In this document: in pieces, positions 36,508-45,852 of the stretch
Layout of the letters: each line of letters starts with the position of its first letter
Numbering within the stretch: position 1 is the stretch's first letter
Assembly (NCBI GenBank): GCA_963844315.1
Contig: CAWJOC010000023.1
Location: forward strand, 62,001-126,000
Length of the DNA stretch: 64,000 nt
Direction: 5' to 3'
From: CAWAVN01 sp963844315
Lineage (GTDB): Bacteria > Planctomycetota > Planctomycetia > Planctomycetales > Planctomycetaceae
Program-made: the position numbers and the translations under genes
Notes under the pieces: generated by a model
Databases searched by the model: none
What the model was told of the DNA's origin: nothing
What the model saw: only the letters and a program-made list of their open reading frames with translations

Positions 36508-37369
36508 TCACTTGAAGCGATATTGCGGATTGGCCGGGTCGAAGTCCTGATCGGTATAACCCTGGTTGGTTTGGATCTGGAAGTAGGTGTATTCCTCGAT
36601 CAAAGGCGGGGCTTCGTTGGGTTTGGCCGGGAACGCATACTGCTCCATTCGCACGGGGTACATGGTCTTGTTGTCGAGGTACAGCCTGGTCATGTAGAAC
36701 GAGAATTCCCGCCGATGAACCGGATGCCGGGTTTCAATGACCTGGCATTCCATCTGGCCGAGCTTGGCCTGGGGATAAAACTGGGCTTCGGTTTCGCTGG
36801 CGGCGAATTTGGCCTCCGCTTCCCATTGGGCAATCGCCCCGTTCAAAAGTTTTTCCATGCCGAATTCCGTAATGGGATGCCGGCTTTCGGACATCGCTCT
36901 GGGAGTGTTCGGAAGCAAAGCCACCGTGCCCACCACGCCCAAAAGTCCCGATTCGTGGGCCAGCAGTTTGCCCTCGTTTCGGCCTTCGACGTAAATGACT
37001 TCCCGGCCGGCGCTCGGCTGTTCGAACCGCATGTAAACGCTCATCGGCTTTTTGCGGAATTTCACCACCGTGGAATGGCTATGCACCTTGCCGTTGACCA
37101 CATCCCGTTTGGCGAACCGGCATTGATAATCCTCCACCTCCTTCAATCGCTCGCGGCTTTCCTTGGCCAACCGCAATACCCCCGTCAAGGGATGCTCCTG
37201 GCGGCACTGGGTTCTGTTGTGTGTTGGCGACGGGATTTTGCGGAGGGGCCTCTGCCGCCGCTTGATTGGAAAGAGATGAATCGAACATAAGCGAACAATT
37301 CAGAACAAATGCGATTGCGACCGCGGACATGCTCCAACGTCGAATCGTCCCGCGAATTGATTTCTGCAT
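36508..37369 (-). CDS. DUF1571 exported protein, frame-broken
   Basis: The signal-anchor start (MQKSIRGTIRR, then a hydrophobic core to SNQAAAEAP) lies in one frame. The DUF1571 domain follows in another: HPLTGVLRLAKESRERLKEV, VEDYQCRFAKRDVVNGK, then MRFEQPSAGREVIYVEGRNEGKLLAH. Removing one G near 37190-37197 joins them as PPEHPLTG. DUF1571 proteins are frequent in planctomycetes, are thought to fold like LolA/LolB-type lipoprotein carriers, and act outside the cytoplasm; the function is not established. It lies 117 bp upstream of panC on the same strand, divergent from nothing, with a repeat-filled 458-bp gap behind it. Confidence 0.8.
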
Positions 37370-37645
37370 ACTGAATCGCCTTTCCAATCGGCAGAGATTG
37401 CAACATCGGTTGTAAGAATTACATGATTTCACGCCGCGATCTTTCCCTCAGACCAATCTCGGCTTATGGCTTTGGTTCAAATGGGCGGAAAATCTCACGA
37501 ACTTTGCCTCACCTAGCACACCCGATGCCAATGAAGCACGCTTCCCGCAAACGGTCCAGTCTTGGCACGCGGCGTGCAGAGGAGTGGAGGTTCGATTGAT
37601 TGATGCGCACTTTCTCACCCATTGAACTGAGAGACTGTCTTGTAA

Positions 37646-37766
37646 GTCCCCTCTCCCCTGGGGGGAGAGGGTTAGGGTGAGGGGGACAAGCTAGATTCAA
37701 TGTCCTTTCTGGCTTGTCCCCCTCATCCGGCCTTCGGCCACCTTCTCCCCCCAGGGGAGAAGGGAC
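37646..37766. repeat. Dispersed CTCTCCCC-type inverted repeat, full copy
   Basis: It is almost identical to the 9514-9635 copy, including GACAAGCTAGATTCAA and CATCCGGCCTTCGGCCACC in the middle and GGGGAGAAGGGAC at the end. It is the main content of the gap 37370-37827. Confidence 0.85.
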
Positions 37767-37827
37767 AGAATGGCCCCCTTAACAATCGATTCGTGTTCTC
37801 GCGGTTGAGCATGGAGGTTCCCCGCTT

Positions 37828-38869
37828 ATGCAACCTAAAGCTCAGGGCCTTTTGGCCAGCCTGTTAATGTTCATTCCCCTGCTTGCGGTCCCGTTCGTCG
37901 CCAGTTTCGGGGTTCCTTGGCTCCAGGCCAAAGCGAAAGACGAAGGCCTGGCCTTGCCGGACATGGCCGGTCCCTCGCGTTTGGGACCCGGCGTGGGCCA
38001 ATCCAAATCGGGCAGACATTCGGTGGATGAACTGTTTGCCCCGGTGGTCACAACCGCCGCCGTCGATTTGCGCCTGGCTTCCCAAAATTCCCCGGCTCAG
38101 GTGCAGAATCCGCATTTGCGGAATGCGTCGCTCACGGTCTCTCATAACGAAAGTTGGGTCGATCCGTTTGAATCCATCCAGGCTTTCCCATCAAAAGGCC
38201 AAAATGTTCCCGCCGATTTCGTGAGTTCCGATCCGCAAAATCCTTTGGACGGTTGGACTCTGAAAGAAGAGTCTGGAGAGTTCGGGCCAAACGAAGCCCC
38301 CGCCCCCAGAGACTCTTTTGAAACGCCAGCCAATGGTCCAGAACCGCGCCGTTTCCAAGAATCCGTTTGCCGAATTGGAGGCGGAAGCGTCTTTCGACTC
38401 GAAGACGCCCGAAACACAAGTCGCCGTCTCGGACAATGCCTTTGAGGATCCCGTGGCTTCCTCGCGAGTCAACCGCGATCCCAATGCCTTTGACGCCAGC
38501 CGACCGCTTTTTATCCAGAACGACAAGGCCGAATCGCCCGCCGCGACCCGGCAAGCCCGGATGCTCGAGCCAAGCGCCCAACCGGCGAAGGTGGCGGCCA
38601 ATTCGGGAAACAATCTGCACGAGTCCCAAAGGCCATTGACCTGGGAAACAGCCCGCGTCCGGCTGAATGAATTGGGGATCAAGGATTATTACGTGCAACC
38701 GCACCCCAGCGGTGAGATCTTCCATTTTCGCTGCACTTACACGCCGCCGGACAATCCCCGCATCACTCGGCTGTTTGAAGCGGAAGCCGCCGAACCCTTG
38801 GAAGCCGTGCGGAAGGTTCTAGTGCAAGTGGAGAATTGGACGAAACGGCAAACAGCCAGCTCGAATTAG
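37828..38869 (+). CDS. Unknown signal-anchored protein, frame-broken
   Basis: The N-terminus is a signal anchor (GLLASLLMFIPLLAVPFVASF) followed by a long Pro/Ser/Asn-rich region without known domains. The frame changes near 38308-38345, after which the reading continues RAVSKNPFAELEAEASF and ends in a compact C-terminal domain of about 90 residues (LTWETARVRLNELGI, YYVQPHPSGEIFHFRC, EAAEPLEAVRKVLVQVENW). The repeated AFPSKGQN/NPFAELE/NAFEDPV motifs recall linear NPF-like peptides. No function can be assigned. A terminator hairpin follows 8 bp after the stop. Confidence 0.6.
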
Positions 38870-38876
38870 GACAAGG

Positions 38877-38935
38877 AAAAGAGCCGCGCACGCAGTAAGC
38901 GGCCGGCAACCGCTTACTGCGTGCGCGGCTCTTTT
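38877..38935. terminator. Perfect hairpin after the 37828-38869 gene, second copy of a dispersed repeat
   Basis: AAAAGAGCCGCGCACGCAGT (38877-38896) extends to CGG at 38903 and pairs perfectly with 38910-38935, with a 6-nt loop and a TTTT end. It shares the outer 15 bp with the hairpin at 594-658. Confidence 0.75.
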
Positions 38936-38979
38936 GGGAATCCGTAGGTTTCGGAATGTAACTGCCGCGCGGAGACACC

Positions 38980-39714
38980 ATGGAATGGACGGCTAATGAG
39001 AACTCCCTCAATCGCGAACGGGGCTTGGAGTTCTTTCAATTCAATGGCGAAGGCGGTTGGCGTTGGAGCTTCCTCAATCGCAAGCCCCAAAAAGCGGATC
39101 ACAGCCGAGCACTCACAACCGCGGCGGGCGTGCGGTCGGAAAAGATGGCCCGCTTGGAGGCGCTGTTGTTTGTGGCCGATGGGGCGCTTTCGATTCGGAA
39201 GATGGTTCAAAACGCGACGCTGGCCGACAATGCCGAAGTCCGCCGATTGCTGGATGAACTTAACGCCTTTTACGATGCCGACGGTTCGCCGTTTCGCATC
39301 GAACGGGTGGCGACGGGATACCAGTTGCTGACACGCCCCGCCTTTGCGTCGTGGCTCGATAAACTCCACGAGCGCCAAAACGAATTGAAACTCTCTTCCC
39401 CCGCGATGGAGACCTTGACCATCGTGGCATATCAGCAGCCCATCATGCGGGCGGACATCGAAGCCATTCGCGGCGTGCAGTGTGCCGAGATGCTGAAACA
39501 GTTAATGGAACGGGGACTGGTCCGCATCTGCGGCGAAGAGGATTCCCTGGGGCGTCCTTACCTTTATGACACCACCAAAAAATTCCTGGAGCTGTTCGGC
39601 CTCAGGTCGCTCGATGAACTGCCGATGGCCAGCACGCTCCGGCGAAAACCCCAGGTGGTGGAAGAACTCCTCACCGAGAACCTCGAAACCTCCCCAGCCG
39701 ACATGACTGCCTAA
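38980..39714 (+). CDS. scpB: Segregation and condensation protein ScpB
   Basis: 244 residues. ScpB is the winged-helix partner of ScpA and SMC in chromosome condensation. The family core starts at about residue 58: LEALLFVADGALSIRKMVQ, then SPFRIERVATGYQLLTRPAF, SSPAMETLTIVAYQQPIMRAD, IRGVQCAEMLKQLMERGLVRI and RPYLYDTTKKFLELFGL. The N-terminal 55 residues, rich in Asn, Trp and Arg, are an extension outside the family; the real start might be the Met at residue 56. No scpA lies nearby. Confidence 0.9.
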   Translation: MEWTANENSLNRERGLEFFQFNGEGGWRWSFLNRKPQKADHSRALTTAAGVRSEKMARLEALLFVADGALSIRKMVQNATLADNAEVRRLLDELNAFYDADGSPFRIERVATGYQLLTRPAFASWLDKLHERQNELKLSSPAMETLTIVAYQQPIMRADIEAIRGVQCAEMLKQLMERGLVRICGEEDSLGRPYLYDTTKKFLELFGLRSLDELPMASTLRRKPQVVEELLTENLETSPADMTA

Positions 39715-39739
39715 TGTCCGTTCAATCCCGAATTGATGC

Positions 39740-39813
39740 GTGCCACGGCTCTGTGAGCCGTGCCGATCTAGAAGCGATGTCGAGCATTCGCACGGCTCAC
39801 AGAGCCGTGGCAC
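39740..39813. terminator. GTGCCACGGCTC palindrome between scpB and the NagB-like gene
   Basis: Perfect 24-nt arms, GTGCCACGGCTCTGTGAGCC+GTGC (39740-39763) and its complement (39790-39813), around a 26-nt loop. It lies between convergent genes and probably works as a bidirectional terminator. The sequence is also of a repeat type, although no second copy is seen in this window. Confidence 0.65.
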
Positions 39814-39844
39814 ACAGTTCGATCCATCAAAAACTGATCGAACA

Positions 39845-40793
39845 CTAATTGCATTCGGCCGTCAATGGACCGGCGAGTTCGTTCAGGAAGAATAAGCGGC
39901 CCGGTTGCGTGGGCATGTAGGTCGAGGGAATCCAAGGCGTGGGTTCGTGCCTTAGCGTCATCCACAGGCTCAGTCCCTGCCACATCATGCCCCGCCCCAA
40001 TGAGCCGTCCGCTCCGCCGATGATGGAGTCCGCCCCCAAAAACAGCCCCGGCCCAATCGTGTTGGCATACGCGGGGACTAAAGTCGTCCGGCTTTTGAAA
40101 CTGGTGATCGCGTTTTGCTCGACAGTCAACGGGTGCAGTTTCGCCCCGACGCGGTAAGTCTGCTGTTTCCACTCGGCTTCGCTGGCGTACTCGCCCGCGA
40201 AATGCGGTTCCCAAAACGCGATATGGCACACCCGCCCGATGCCGAATATCACCGTCAGCTTGCCGCCGGAAGCCCGTAACTCTCCGATGCGGTCGGCATA
40301 GGTTGGCAGCACGTCCTTGGTTCCAAAATGCCTTTGCTTTTGCGGGATGGTGAGCGAACCCAACGGCCCATAAAACGCCTGCTCCATCGCGTTTTGAAAC
40401 GCCCCCGGATCCGTGGAGGGCAGCGTGTTGCCCTTGGCATCGCTCCATTCATCCATGTTGAACCCATAAACATGGTCGCAGGGCACGTTCCACTCTTTCA
40501 GAAAATACACCGCCCAGCGGTACATGCCCATCGGCCCCACGGGCAGGATCAAAATCGCTTTTTCCCCGGCGTCGCGGCTCTTCTTAATCGTGTGGGCGAT
40601 TTCATGGCCCATGAAGGTGTCGAAGTCCGCGACCGATTGGCAAGGGACGGGTTCAAATTTCGGATGCCACCACGATTGCCGTTTGGTGATCGCGGGGATC
40701 ATCATCCACGCACGCATCAATCTTGGCCAAGTCCCAACCTTTGGGGAAAAACCCTTCCATTAAAGAGCCGGAGAGCGTACTCAATAAATTCAT
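39845..40793 (-). CDS. NagB/6-phosphogluconolactonase-fold sugar phosphate isomerase-like protein, frame-broken start
   Basis: About 315 residues. It has the NagB-type fold: AILILPVGPMGMYRWAVYFL near 55-75 of the long frame, YGFNMDEWSD (the family Asp/Glu pair), then HFGTKDVLP and FGIGRVCHIAFWEPHF. Enzymes of this fold open or isomerise sugar phosphates, for example glucosamine-6-phosphate; the substrate here is undetermined. The reading of the long frame starts without a natural N-terminus. An ATG at 40791-40793 in another frame opens MNLLSTLSG...DLAKIDACVDDDPR and joins at the G-run near 40688-40697 by removing one base. Confidence 0.7.
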
Positions 40794-41012
40794 GCCGTGT
40801 CCTTCGCTGCAAACGCTGCCATCATCAATGGAGAAAAACCGGTGTTAGGTGTTCCGGGCATTTTATCGGATTCAAAATTCAAAAACAGGCTCAGGCAAAA
40901 ATGCCGGAAAGTTTCCCCGCGCGGGTTGGCACGATCCGACTTGGCCCCGTTATAATGCCCGCCAATTGGACCAAAGCCTCACATCGTTTATGAAAACTCG
41001 ACAGTCAGCCCC

Positions 41013-42284
41013 ATGAAACAGCAACTGGTGGAATTGGAACGAATCCATTTTTCGCGGGCGTTTCCCTGGGTTCATTTGTTTCAGAGTTTCCGCATTGCGC
41101 TCGACATCCGCAAAATGTTGCTTGCGGCCTTGGCTCTCTTGGTCTTGTCGGGTGGACTTTACGCGGTTTCCTACTTGCCTTTGAGTTTGACGGAACGCGA
41201 GGTGGAAACGCTGAGGCACATGCCTTGGGACATCGAACCCATGGCCACTGTCGATGAAGGATCAACGGCCAGAATCCATTGGAAAAACGCCGGGGCGATG
41301 CTCACGGCTCCGCTTTTAAGCGTCGTTCAACCCGCATTCCAACTGATCGAACAGCCCATGACTTGGAGCGGGGCGGCGTTGCGTTGGACGGAGATTCTCT
41401 GGGGGCTTTTGGTCTGGTCGTTTTTTGGCACGGCCATCAGTCGCATGGCTGCGGTCCAGTTCGCGGTGGATGAGCGGGTGAGCCTCAAAGAGGCCGGCCG
41501 ATTTGCCGCCGCGAAATGCCCCTGGGTCCTATCCGCCCCCTTGATGCCGATTGCGGGATTGTTGCTGCTTTGGCTGTTGTGCGTGGCGGGGGGATGGATT
41601 GCCCGCCTTCCCGGCGCGGGGCCAGTGATTGTGGGGCTGTTTTGGATTGTGCCTCTCGTCTTGGCCTTTGGGATGGTCCTGGTGTTGATCGGATTGATCC
41701 TGGGCTGGCCATTGATGGTCGCCACCATCAGCACGCAAGGTAGTGACGCCTTCGATGGTTTCAGCCGGTCGTTCGATTACGTATACAGCCGGTTTTGGCA
41801 TCTCTTGTGGTTTCTCCTCGTGGCGGCGGTGCATGGCATCCTGATGCTGCTCCTGGTCACCGGCGTGGCTGCGCTGATGGCTGACCTGGCCGCAAATTTC
41901 GTCTCGTTGGGGATGGCCGCGGACTTTTCCAAGACCTTGGACGCCAGCGTTCCCCGCTTGTTCAACTCCCTTCGGCTGGGAGAACCCTTTGCGGCGGAAT
42001 CGAGCTTCGCCATTCGGTCGGTGTCTTTTTGGCTGCACGTTCTGGCGCTGCTGGTCGCGGGATATGCCGTGAGTTATTTTTGGACGGCCAGCACGATCAT
42101 TTATTTTCTCCTTCGCCAAAGCGAGGATGCGAATCACCTCAGCGAAGTGTACCGTCCCAAGATGGAATCCTCCGATGAGTTGCTGCAACTCGCGGGCGTC
42201 GCGGCGTCGGAACAGCCCATCATCGAACGCCCCGCCAAACATGAACCAGATAACCCTCACGCTCCGACAAATCCGAATGAATAG
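41013..42284 (+). CDS. Multi-pass membrane protein of unknown function
   Basis: 423 residues with about six membrane helices: MLLAALALLVLSGGLYAVS, ILWGLLVWSFFGTAI, LMPIAGLLLLWLLCVAG, VGLFWIVPLVLAFGMVLVLI, LWFLLVAAVHGILMLLLVTG and FWLHVLALLVAGYAVSYFW. Between them lies a cytoplasmic-type segment with RMAAVQFAVDERVSLKEAGR. The pattern resembles a DUF4013/YIP-like planctomycete membrane protein family but no family is firmly recognised. The C-terminal 50 residues are hydrophilic and Pro-rich. It converges on mutL. Confidence 0.65.
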   Translation: MKQQLVELERIHFSRAFPWVHLFQSFRIALDIRKMLLAALALLVLSGGLYAVSYLPLSLTEREVETLRHMPWDIEPMATVDEGSTARIHWKNAGAMLTAPLLSVVQPAFQLIEQPMTWSGAALRWTEILWGLLVWSFFGTAISRMAAVQFAVDERVSLKEAGRFAAAKCPWVLSAPLMPIAGLLLLWLLCVAGGWIARLPGAGPVIVGLFWIVPLVLAFGMVLVLIGLILGWPLMVATISTQGSDAFDGFSRSFDYVYSRFWHLLWFLLVAAVHGILMLLLVTGVAALMADLAANFVSLGMAADFSKTLDASVPRLFNSLRLGEPFAAESSFAIRSVSFWLHVLALLVAGYAVSYFWTASTIIYFLLRQSEDANHLSEVYRPKMESSDELLQLAGVAASEQPIIERPAKHEPDNPHAPTNPNE

Positions 42285-42312
42285 ATTCGGCTGAGGTTTT
42301 TGCAGGCATGGT

Positions 42313-44244
42313 TTACCCCAATCGGCCAAATTGGCGGTCGAGGGAGTCCCGGCTCAGGACCAACGCGGTGGGCCTTCCGTGCGGGCAATGGTGGGAATCA
42401 TCAATCAAATGCCGATATGCGAGCAGGCTTTCCATTTCCTCCACCGACAACCGATGCCCCGCTTTGATCGCAGCTTTGCAGGCCATCATGCTTAATAGCT
42501 GCTCGGTGAGGTCTCTTCGATTCGGGGCGCGGCCCGGTAGATCCAACTGGTCCGTGACATCTCGCAAAAGCCGGACGTGATCCGCCTTTGAAAGTAACGC
42601 CGGATAAGCCGTCAGCAGCACCGTGCCGTTGCCGAATTCCTCCACTCCAAACCCTAACTCCGCCAGGAGATCCCGATGGGATAACAGCAAGGCTGTTTCC
42701 TTGAGGCTCATTTCGACCGGTTGCGGCACCAAGAGTTTTTGCGATTCCACCGCGCCGGAGAGCACGCGCTGGCGAAACTGCTCATAGAGTACTCGCTCGT
42801 GCAGGGCATGCTGATCGACAATCACAAGCCCCTTGTCCGACTCCATCACCAGATAACAATCCAAGACCTGCATCACTCTCGCCCTGCGGGGCGAAGCATC
42901 GCGCGGATCGGAAGATTCCTTTTGCGAGCTTCTTCCTCCCTCCACCGATTGCGGAGGGTTTGGAAGTGGATTTCGCGATACCCCTTCCCAATCCGCGGGA
43001 CCAATGGCTTCTTCCATTGGCTGGTCTGACGCGACCGATGGCTGGTCCAAGGCAATCAGTGAGGTGAAACCGGAATCGTCCGTTGAACCAGGCGACGTTG
43101 GCTTTGGATTCAAAGGCTCCCACTTTTCGATTTTTTCTTGTGCCCATTGGCTGAACTCATCTTCCAAACCCAACTGCTTTTGCTTTCCGCCGGGAGATGA
43201 TGTGCTCGAAGTTGATTCTGGCGGCGTGATTCGCAGTTGAAATTTGGAATCCAAATCCATGCCCAAGAACTTGGACCTAAGCGTAGAAAGCAGTTGCCGG
43301 TAAAGCTGCTGGCCATCGCGAAACCGCACTTCGGACTTGGTGGGGTGCACGTTGACATCCACGATTTCCGGGGGAATTTCGAGGAACAAAAACGCGATCG
43401 GCTGCCGGCCCGTCATCAAAAGTCCGCGATAGGCTTCCGAAAGGCCATGTTGCAAGGCACGGTCTTGAATGTAGCGTCCGTTCAAAAACAAATACTGGCT
43501 TTTGCGGCTGGATTTGCTTTGGCTGGGATGCCCCACGTATCCCCACAGACGGATGCCCTCCGTTTCGGATTCGATCCAGATCAGTTGCTCGGAAAGCTTG
43601 GAGCCATGGAACAATTCCAAGCGTTCAATGAGCCGATGCGTGGCGGGCAACTCGTAAATCGGTTTGCCATTGTGCCGGAGGACCGCGTGCAGCCTCGGAT
43701 GGGCAATCGCGACGCGGCCGAACTGCTCGCTGATGTGGCCCAACTCCGTGGCGGTGGTTTTGAGAAACTTCCGCCGGACCGGGGTGTTCTGAAACAGATT
43801 GCGGACTTCGAGCGTCGTTCCCAGCGGACAGCCGCATTCGCGAATCGGCCCGATCTTGCCGCCGTCCACTTCCAACTCGTATCCCGTGGAAGCCTCCGGC
43901 TGTCGGCTCCGGATCTTGAGTTGCGAGACCGAAGCGATGGACGCCAAGGCTTCGCCGCGAAAGCCCATCGTCTGAACGTGAAACAGATCCTCCGCCGATT
44001 GGATCTTGCTGGTTGCATGACTGGAAACAGCCAGGAGAAAATCATCGGGATGCAAGCCCTCGCCATCATCCACGACGCGAATCCATTCCGTTCCCCCTTG
44101 GCCGATGTCAACCTCCACGCGCGTCGCCAGCGCATCGACGCTGTTCTCAAGCAGTTCCTTGACCACGCTCGCCGGGCGTTCGATCACTTCCCCGGCGGCG
44201 ATCTTGTTAATCACCAAGGCATCTAACTGATGAATACGCGACAT
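42313..44244 (-). CDS. mutL: DNA mismatch repair protein MutL
   Basis: 643 residues, intact. MutL couples MutS recognition of mismatches to downstream repair. The GHKL ATPase is at the N-terminus: KIAAGEVIERPASVVKELLE with NSVDA (the Glu and Asn for Mg-ATP), DDGEGL, HATSKI and GFRGEALASIASV. A Gln/Ser/Pro-rich linker spans about 340-440. The dimerisation domain at the C-terminus has QVLDCYLVMESDKGLVIVDQHALHERVLYEQ. The C-terminal CPHGRPTAL segment, with HCPHGRP, belongs to the family. The endonuclease motif DQHA(x)2E(x)4E is present as DQHALHERVLYE, so nicking activity is plausible. Confidence 0.95.
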   Translation of the reverse strand: MSRIHQLDALVINKIAAGEVIERPASVVKELLENSVDALATRVEVDIGQGGTEWIRVVDDGEGLHPDDFLLAVSSHATSKIQSAEDLFHVQTMGFRGEALASIASVSQLKIRSRQPEASTGYELEVDGGKIGPIRECGCPLGTTLEVRNLFQNTPVRRKFLKTTATELGHISEQFGRVAIAHPRLHAVLRHNGKPIYELPATHRLIERLELFHGSKLSEQLIWIESETEGIRLWGYVGHPSQSKSSRKSQYLFLNGRYIQDRALQHGLSEAYRGLLMTGRQPIAFLFLEIPPEIVDVNVHPTKSEVRFRDGQQLYRQLLSTLRSKFLGMDLDSKFQLRITPPESTSSTSSPGGKQKQLGLEDEFSQWAQEKIEKWEPLNPKPTSPGSTDDSGFTSLIALDQPSVASDQPMEEAIGPADWEGVSRNPLPNPPQSVEGGRSSQKESSDPRDASPRRARVMQVLDCYLVMESDKGLVIVDQHALHERVLYEQFRQRVLSGAVESQKLLVPQPVEMSLKETALLLSHRDLLAELGFGVEEFGNGTVLLTAYPALLSKADHVRLLRDVTDQLDLPGRAPNRRDLTEQLLSMMACKAAIKAGHRLSVEEMESLLAYRHLIDDSHHCPHGRPTALVLSRDSLDRQFGRLG

Positions 44245-44281
44245 GGGTAGATTCTTTATCCGACGGACTCAAACTGTCAGA

Positions 44282-44460
44282 GGAGGAACCACGAAATACA
44301 CGAAGGACACGAAAAAAACAATGACTCGAAATCAGCGAGGGATCTGAATTTGAGGAATGGTAATCGTCACTTCAATGGTTTTTTGATTAGAGGATATTAG
44401 CGAAGAGTAGTGTTCCCTTTCTTACCCATTTTCGTGTTATTCGTGTGTTTCGTGGTTAAT
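44282..44460. repeat. CACGAA-type dispersed repeat in a 495-bp gap
   Basis: The left end (GGAACCACGAAATACACGAA) and the right end (TTCGTGTTATTCGTGTGTTTC + GTGGTTAAT) form long imperfect inverted repeats around an AT-rich core with AGTGTTCCCT. The same element lies at 63478-63667. The rest of the gap 44245-44739 shows no gene. Confidence 0.65.
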
Positions 44461-44739
44461 CTCTTTGCTGTTTGAAAAACCGATCAATGACTCCAAATCC
44501 GTTTGTCTTTCTGCGTGGATTGGAGTGGAATGGCTCCGATATTGTCTGGGACAGGAATTATACGGATCTTGCCTGGAAACGGGGCGGAGAAATCCCTTCG
44601 CTTTGCGGAAGAATTTCAAATTGCGACAGGGTTAGAGGATGCGAAGTTTTCCCGGAATGGTATGCTGAGATGAAGTCCTTTTGTTGATTGTTTGCAACAT
44701 CCTCACCAATCTCTCCCCTCGACAATCCCTAGAACCGCC

Positions 44740-45756
44740 ATGAACCGACTCGAAGGCATTTTCACTCCCAATCTTGTCCCCTACGACAACCAAGGCAACA
44801 TCAATGAAAGCGAGCTTAGACGTTACGTGGATTGGTTGATTGAGCGCGGCGTGCACGGGCTGTATCCCAACGGCTCGACCGGCGAGTTCACGCGGTTCAC
44901 TCCGGAAGAGCGCCGCCGGATTGTGGCCGTCATCGCCGACCAAACTAAAGGGCGGGTTCCCATTCTCGCCGGGGCGGCGGAAGCCAACGTGAAAGAGACC
45001 CTCGCCGCCTGCGAGTATTACGCCAAGGTGGGCGTGCGGGCGGTGGCGATTGTTGCGCCGTTTTATTATAAGCTCAGCCCGAAATCGGTGTATGCGTACT
45101 TCAAGGAAATCGGCGACAACACGCCGGTGGATGTCACGCTCTATAACATCCCCATGTTCGCCAGCCCGATTGATGTGCCCACGGTGCAAAGGCTTTCGGA
45201 GGAATGCCCGCGGATTGTGGCCATCAAGGATTCCTCCGGCGATTTGCCGCACATGATCCGCATGATTCGCGCGGTGCGTCCGAACCGTCCGGACTTTTCC
45301 TTCCTCACAGGTTGGGATGCGGCGCTGATGCCCATGATGCTCATCGGTTGCGACGGCGGCACAAACGCCAGTTCCGGCGTGGTCCCGGAACTCACGCGAA
45401 AACTGTACGATCTCACCAAATCGCTCAGGATTGAAGAAGCCCGCAAGATTCAATACGACCTGGTCAATCTGTTTGACACTATGATCTATTCCGCCGAGTT
45501 TCCGGAAGGTTTCCGGGCGGCGGTGGAACTGCGGGGTTTTCGCATGGGAAAGGGCAGGCAACCCCTTTCGCCCGAACAGCGAACGGACCTGGCGACCCTG
45601 AGCAGGACATTGCAATGCCTGCTCTCCGAGCATGGCTTCACAGACCAACCCATCGGCGGTTGCCTCATGCCGGAAGGCAAAACTGTGGATTCCGCGGAGG
45701 TCGGGACCATCGTGCAAAACGTCATCGCGGAACTGAAACGCCGCGGTCTTGCGTAG
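44740..45756 (+). CDS. Dihydrodipicolinate synthase (DapA/NanA) family lyase
   Basis: 338 residues from ATG 44740; 16 codons of open frame upstream look unrelated. Family members are class I aldolases on pyruvate. Seen here are NGSTGEFTRFTPEERRRI (GTTGE-like substrate loop), a Tyr in VTLYNIPMFA, the Schiff-base Lys in IVAIKDSSGDLPHM, and GWDAALMPMMLIGCDGGTNASSG. The loop GST in place of GTT and the C-terminal extension of about 50 residues argue for a sugar-acid lyase or synthase over true DapA. It is divergent from the downstream oxidoreductase by a repeat, and the two may share a sugar pathway. Confidence 0.85.
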   Translation: MNRLEGIFTPNLVPYDNQGNINESELRRYVDWLIERGVHGLYPNGSTGEFTRFTPEERRRIVAVIADQTKGRVPILAGAAEANVKETLAACEYYAKVGVRAVAIVAPFYYKLSPKSVYAYFKEIGDNTPVDVTLYNIPMFASPIDVPTVQRLSEECPRIVAIKDSSGDLPHMIRMIRAVRPNRPDFSFLTGWDAALMPMMLIGCDGGTNASSGVVPELTRKLYDLTKSLRIEEARKIQYDLVNLFDTMIYSAEFPEGFRAAVELRGFRMGKGRQPLSPEQRTDLATLSRTLQCLLSEHGFTDQPIGGCLMPEGKTVDSAEVGTIVQNVIAELKRRGLA

Positions 45757-45762
45757 CCATGT

Positions 45763-45852
45763 CGTCGTTCGCTTCGCGAACGAACGCTTTTCGGTATTCG
45801 CGGTCGTCCACTCCAACGTCCTTTCGCGGAGCGAAAGGCGACATTATCACTC
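45763..45852. repeat. Double-palindrome repeat, second copy
   Basis: CGTTCGCTTCGCGAACG and CCTTTCGCGGAGCGAAAGG with a 30-nt spacer. The right block is identical over 19 nt to the copy at 7315-7371. On minus, TAATGTCGCC follows directly on the stop TGA of the 45847-47091 gene. Confidence 0.75.

Noticed and set aside
44472..44687. 71-codon plus-strand ORF before the DHDPS-family gene
   Set aside because: No ribosome site, no domain pattern, and it starts at the edge of a dispersed repeat.
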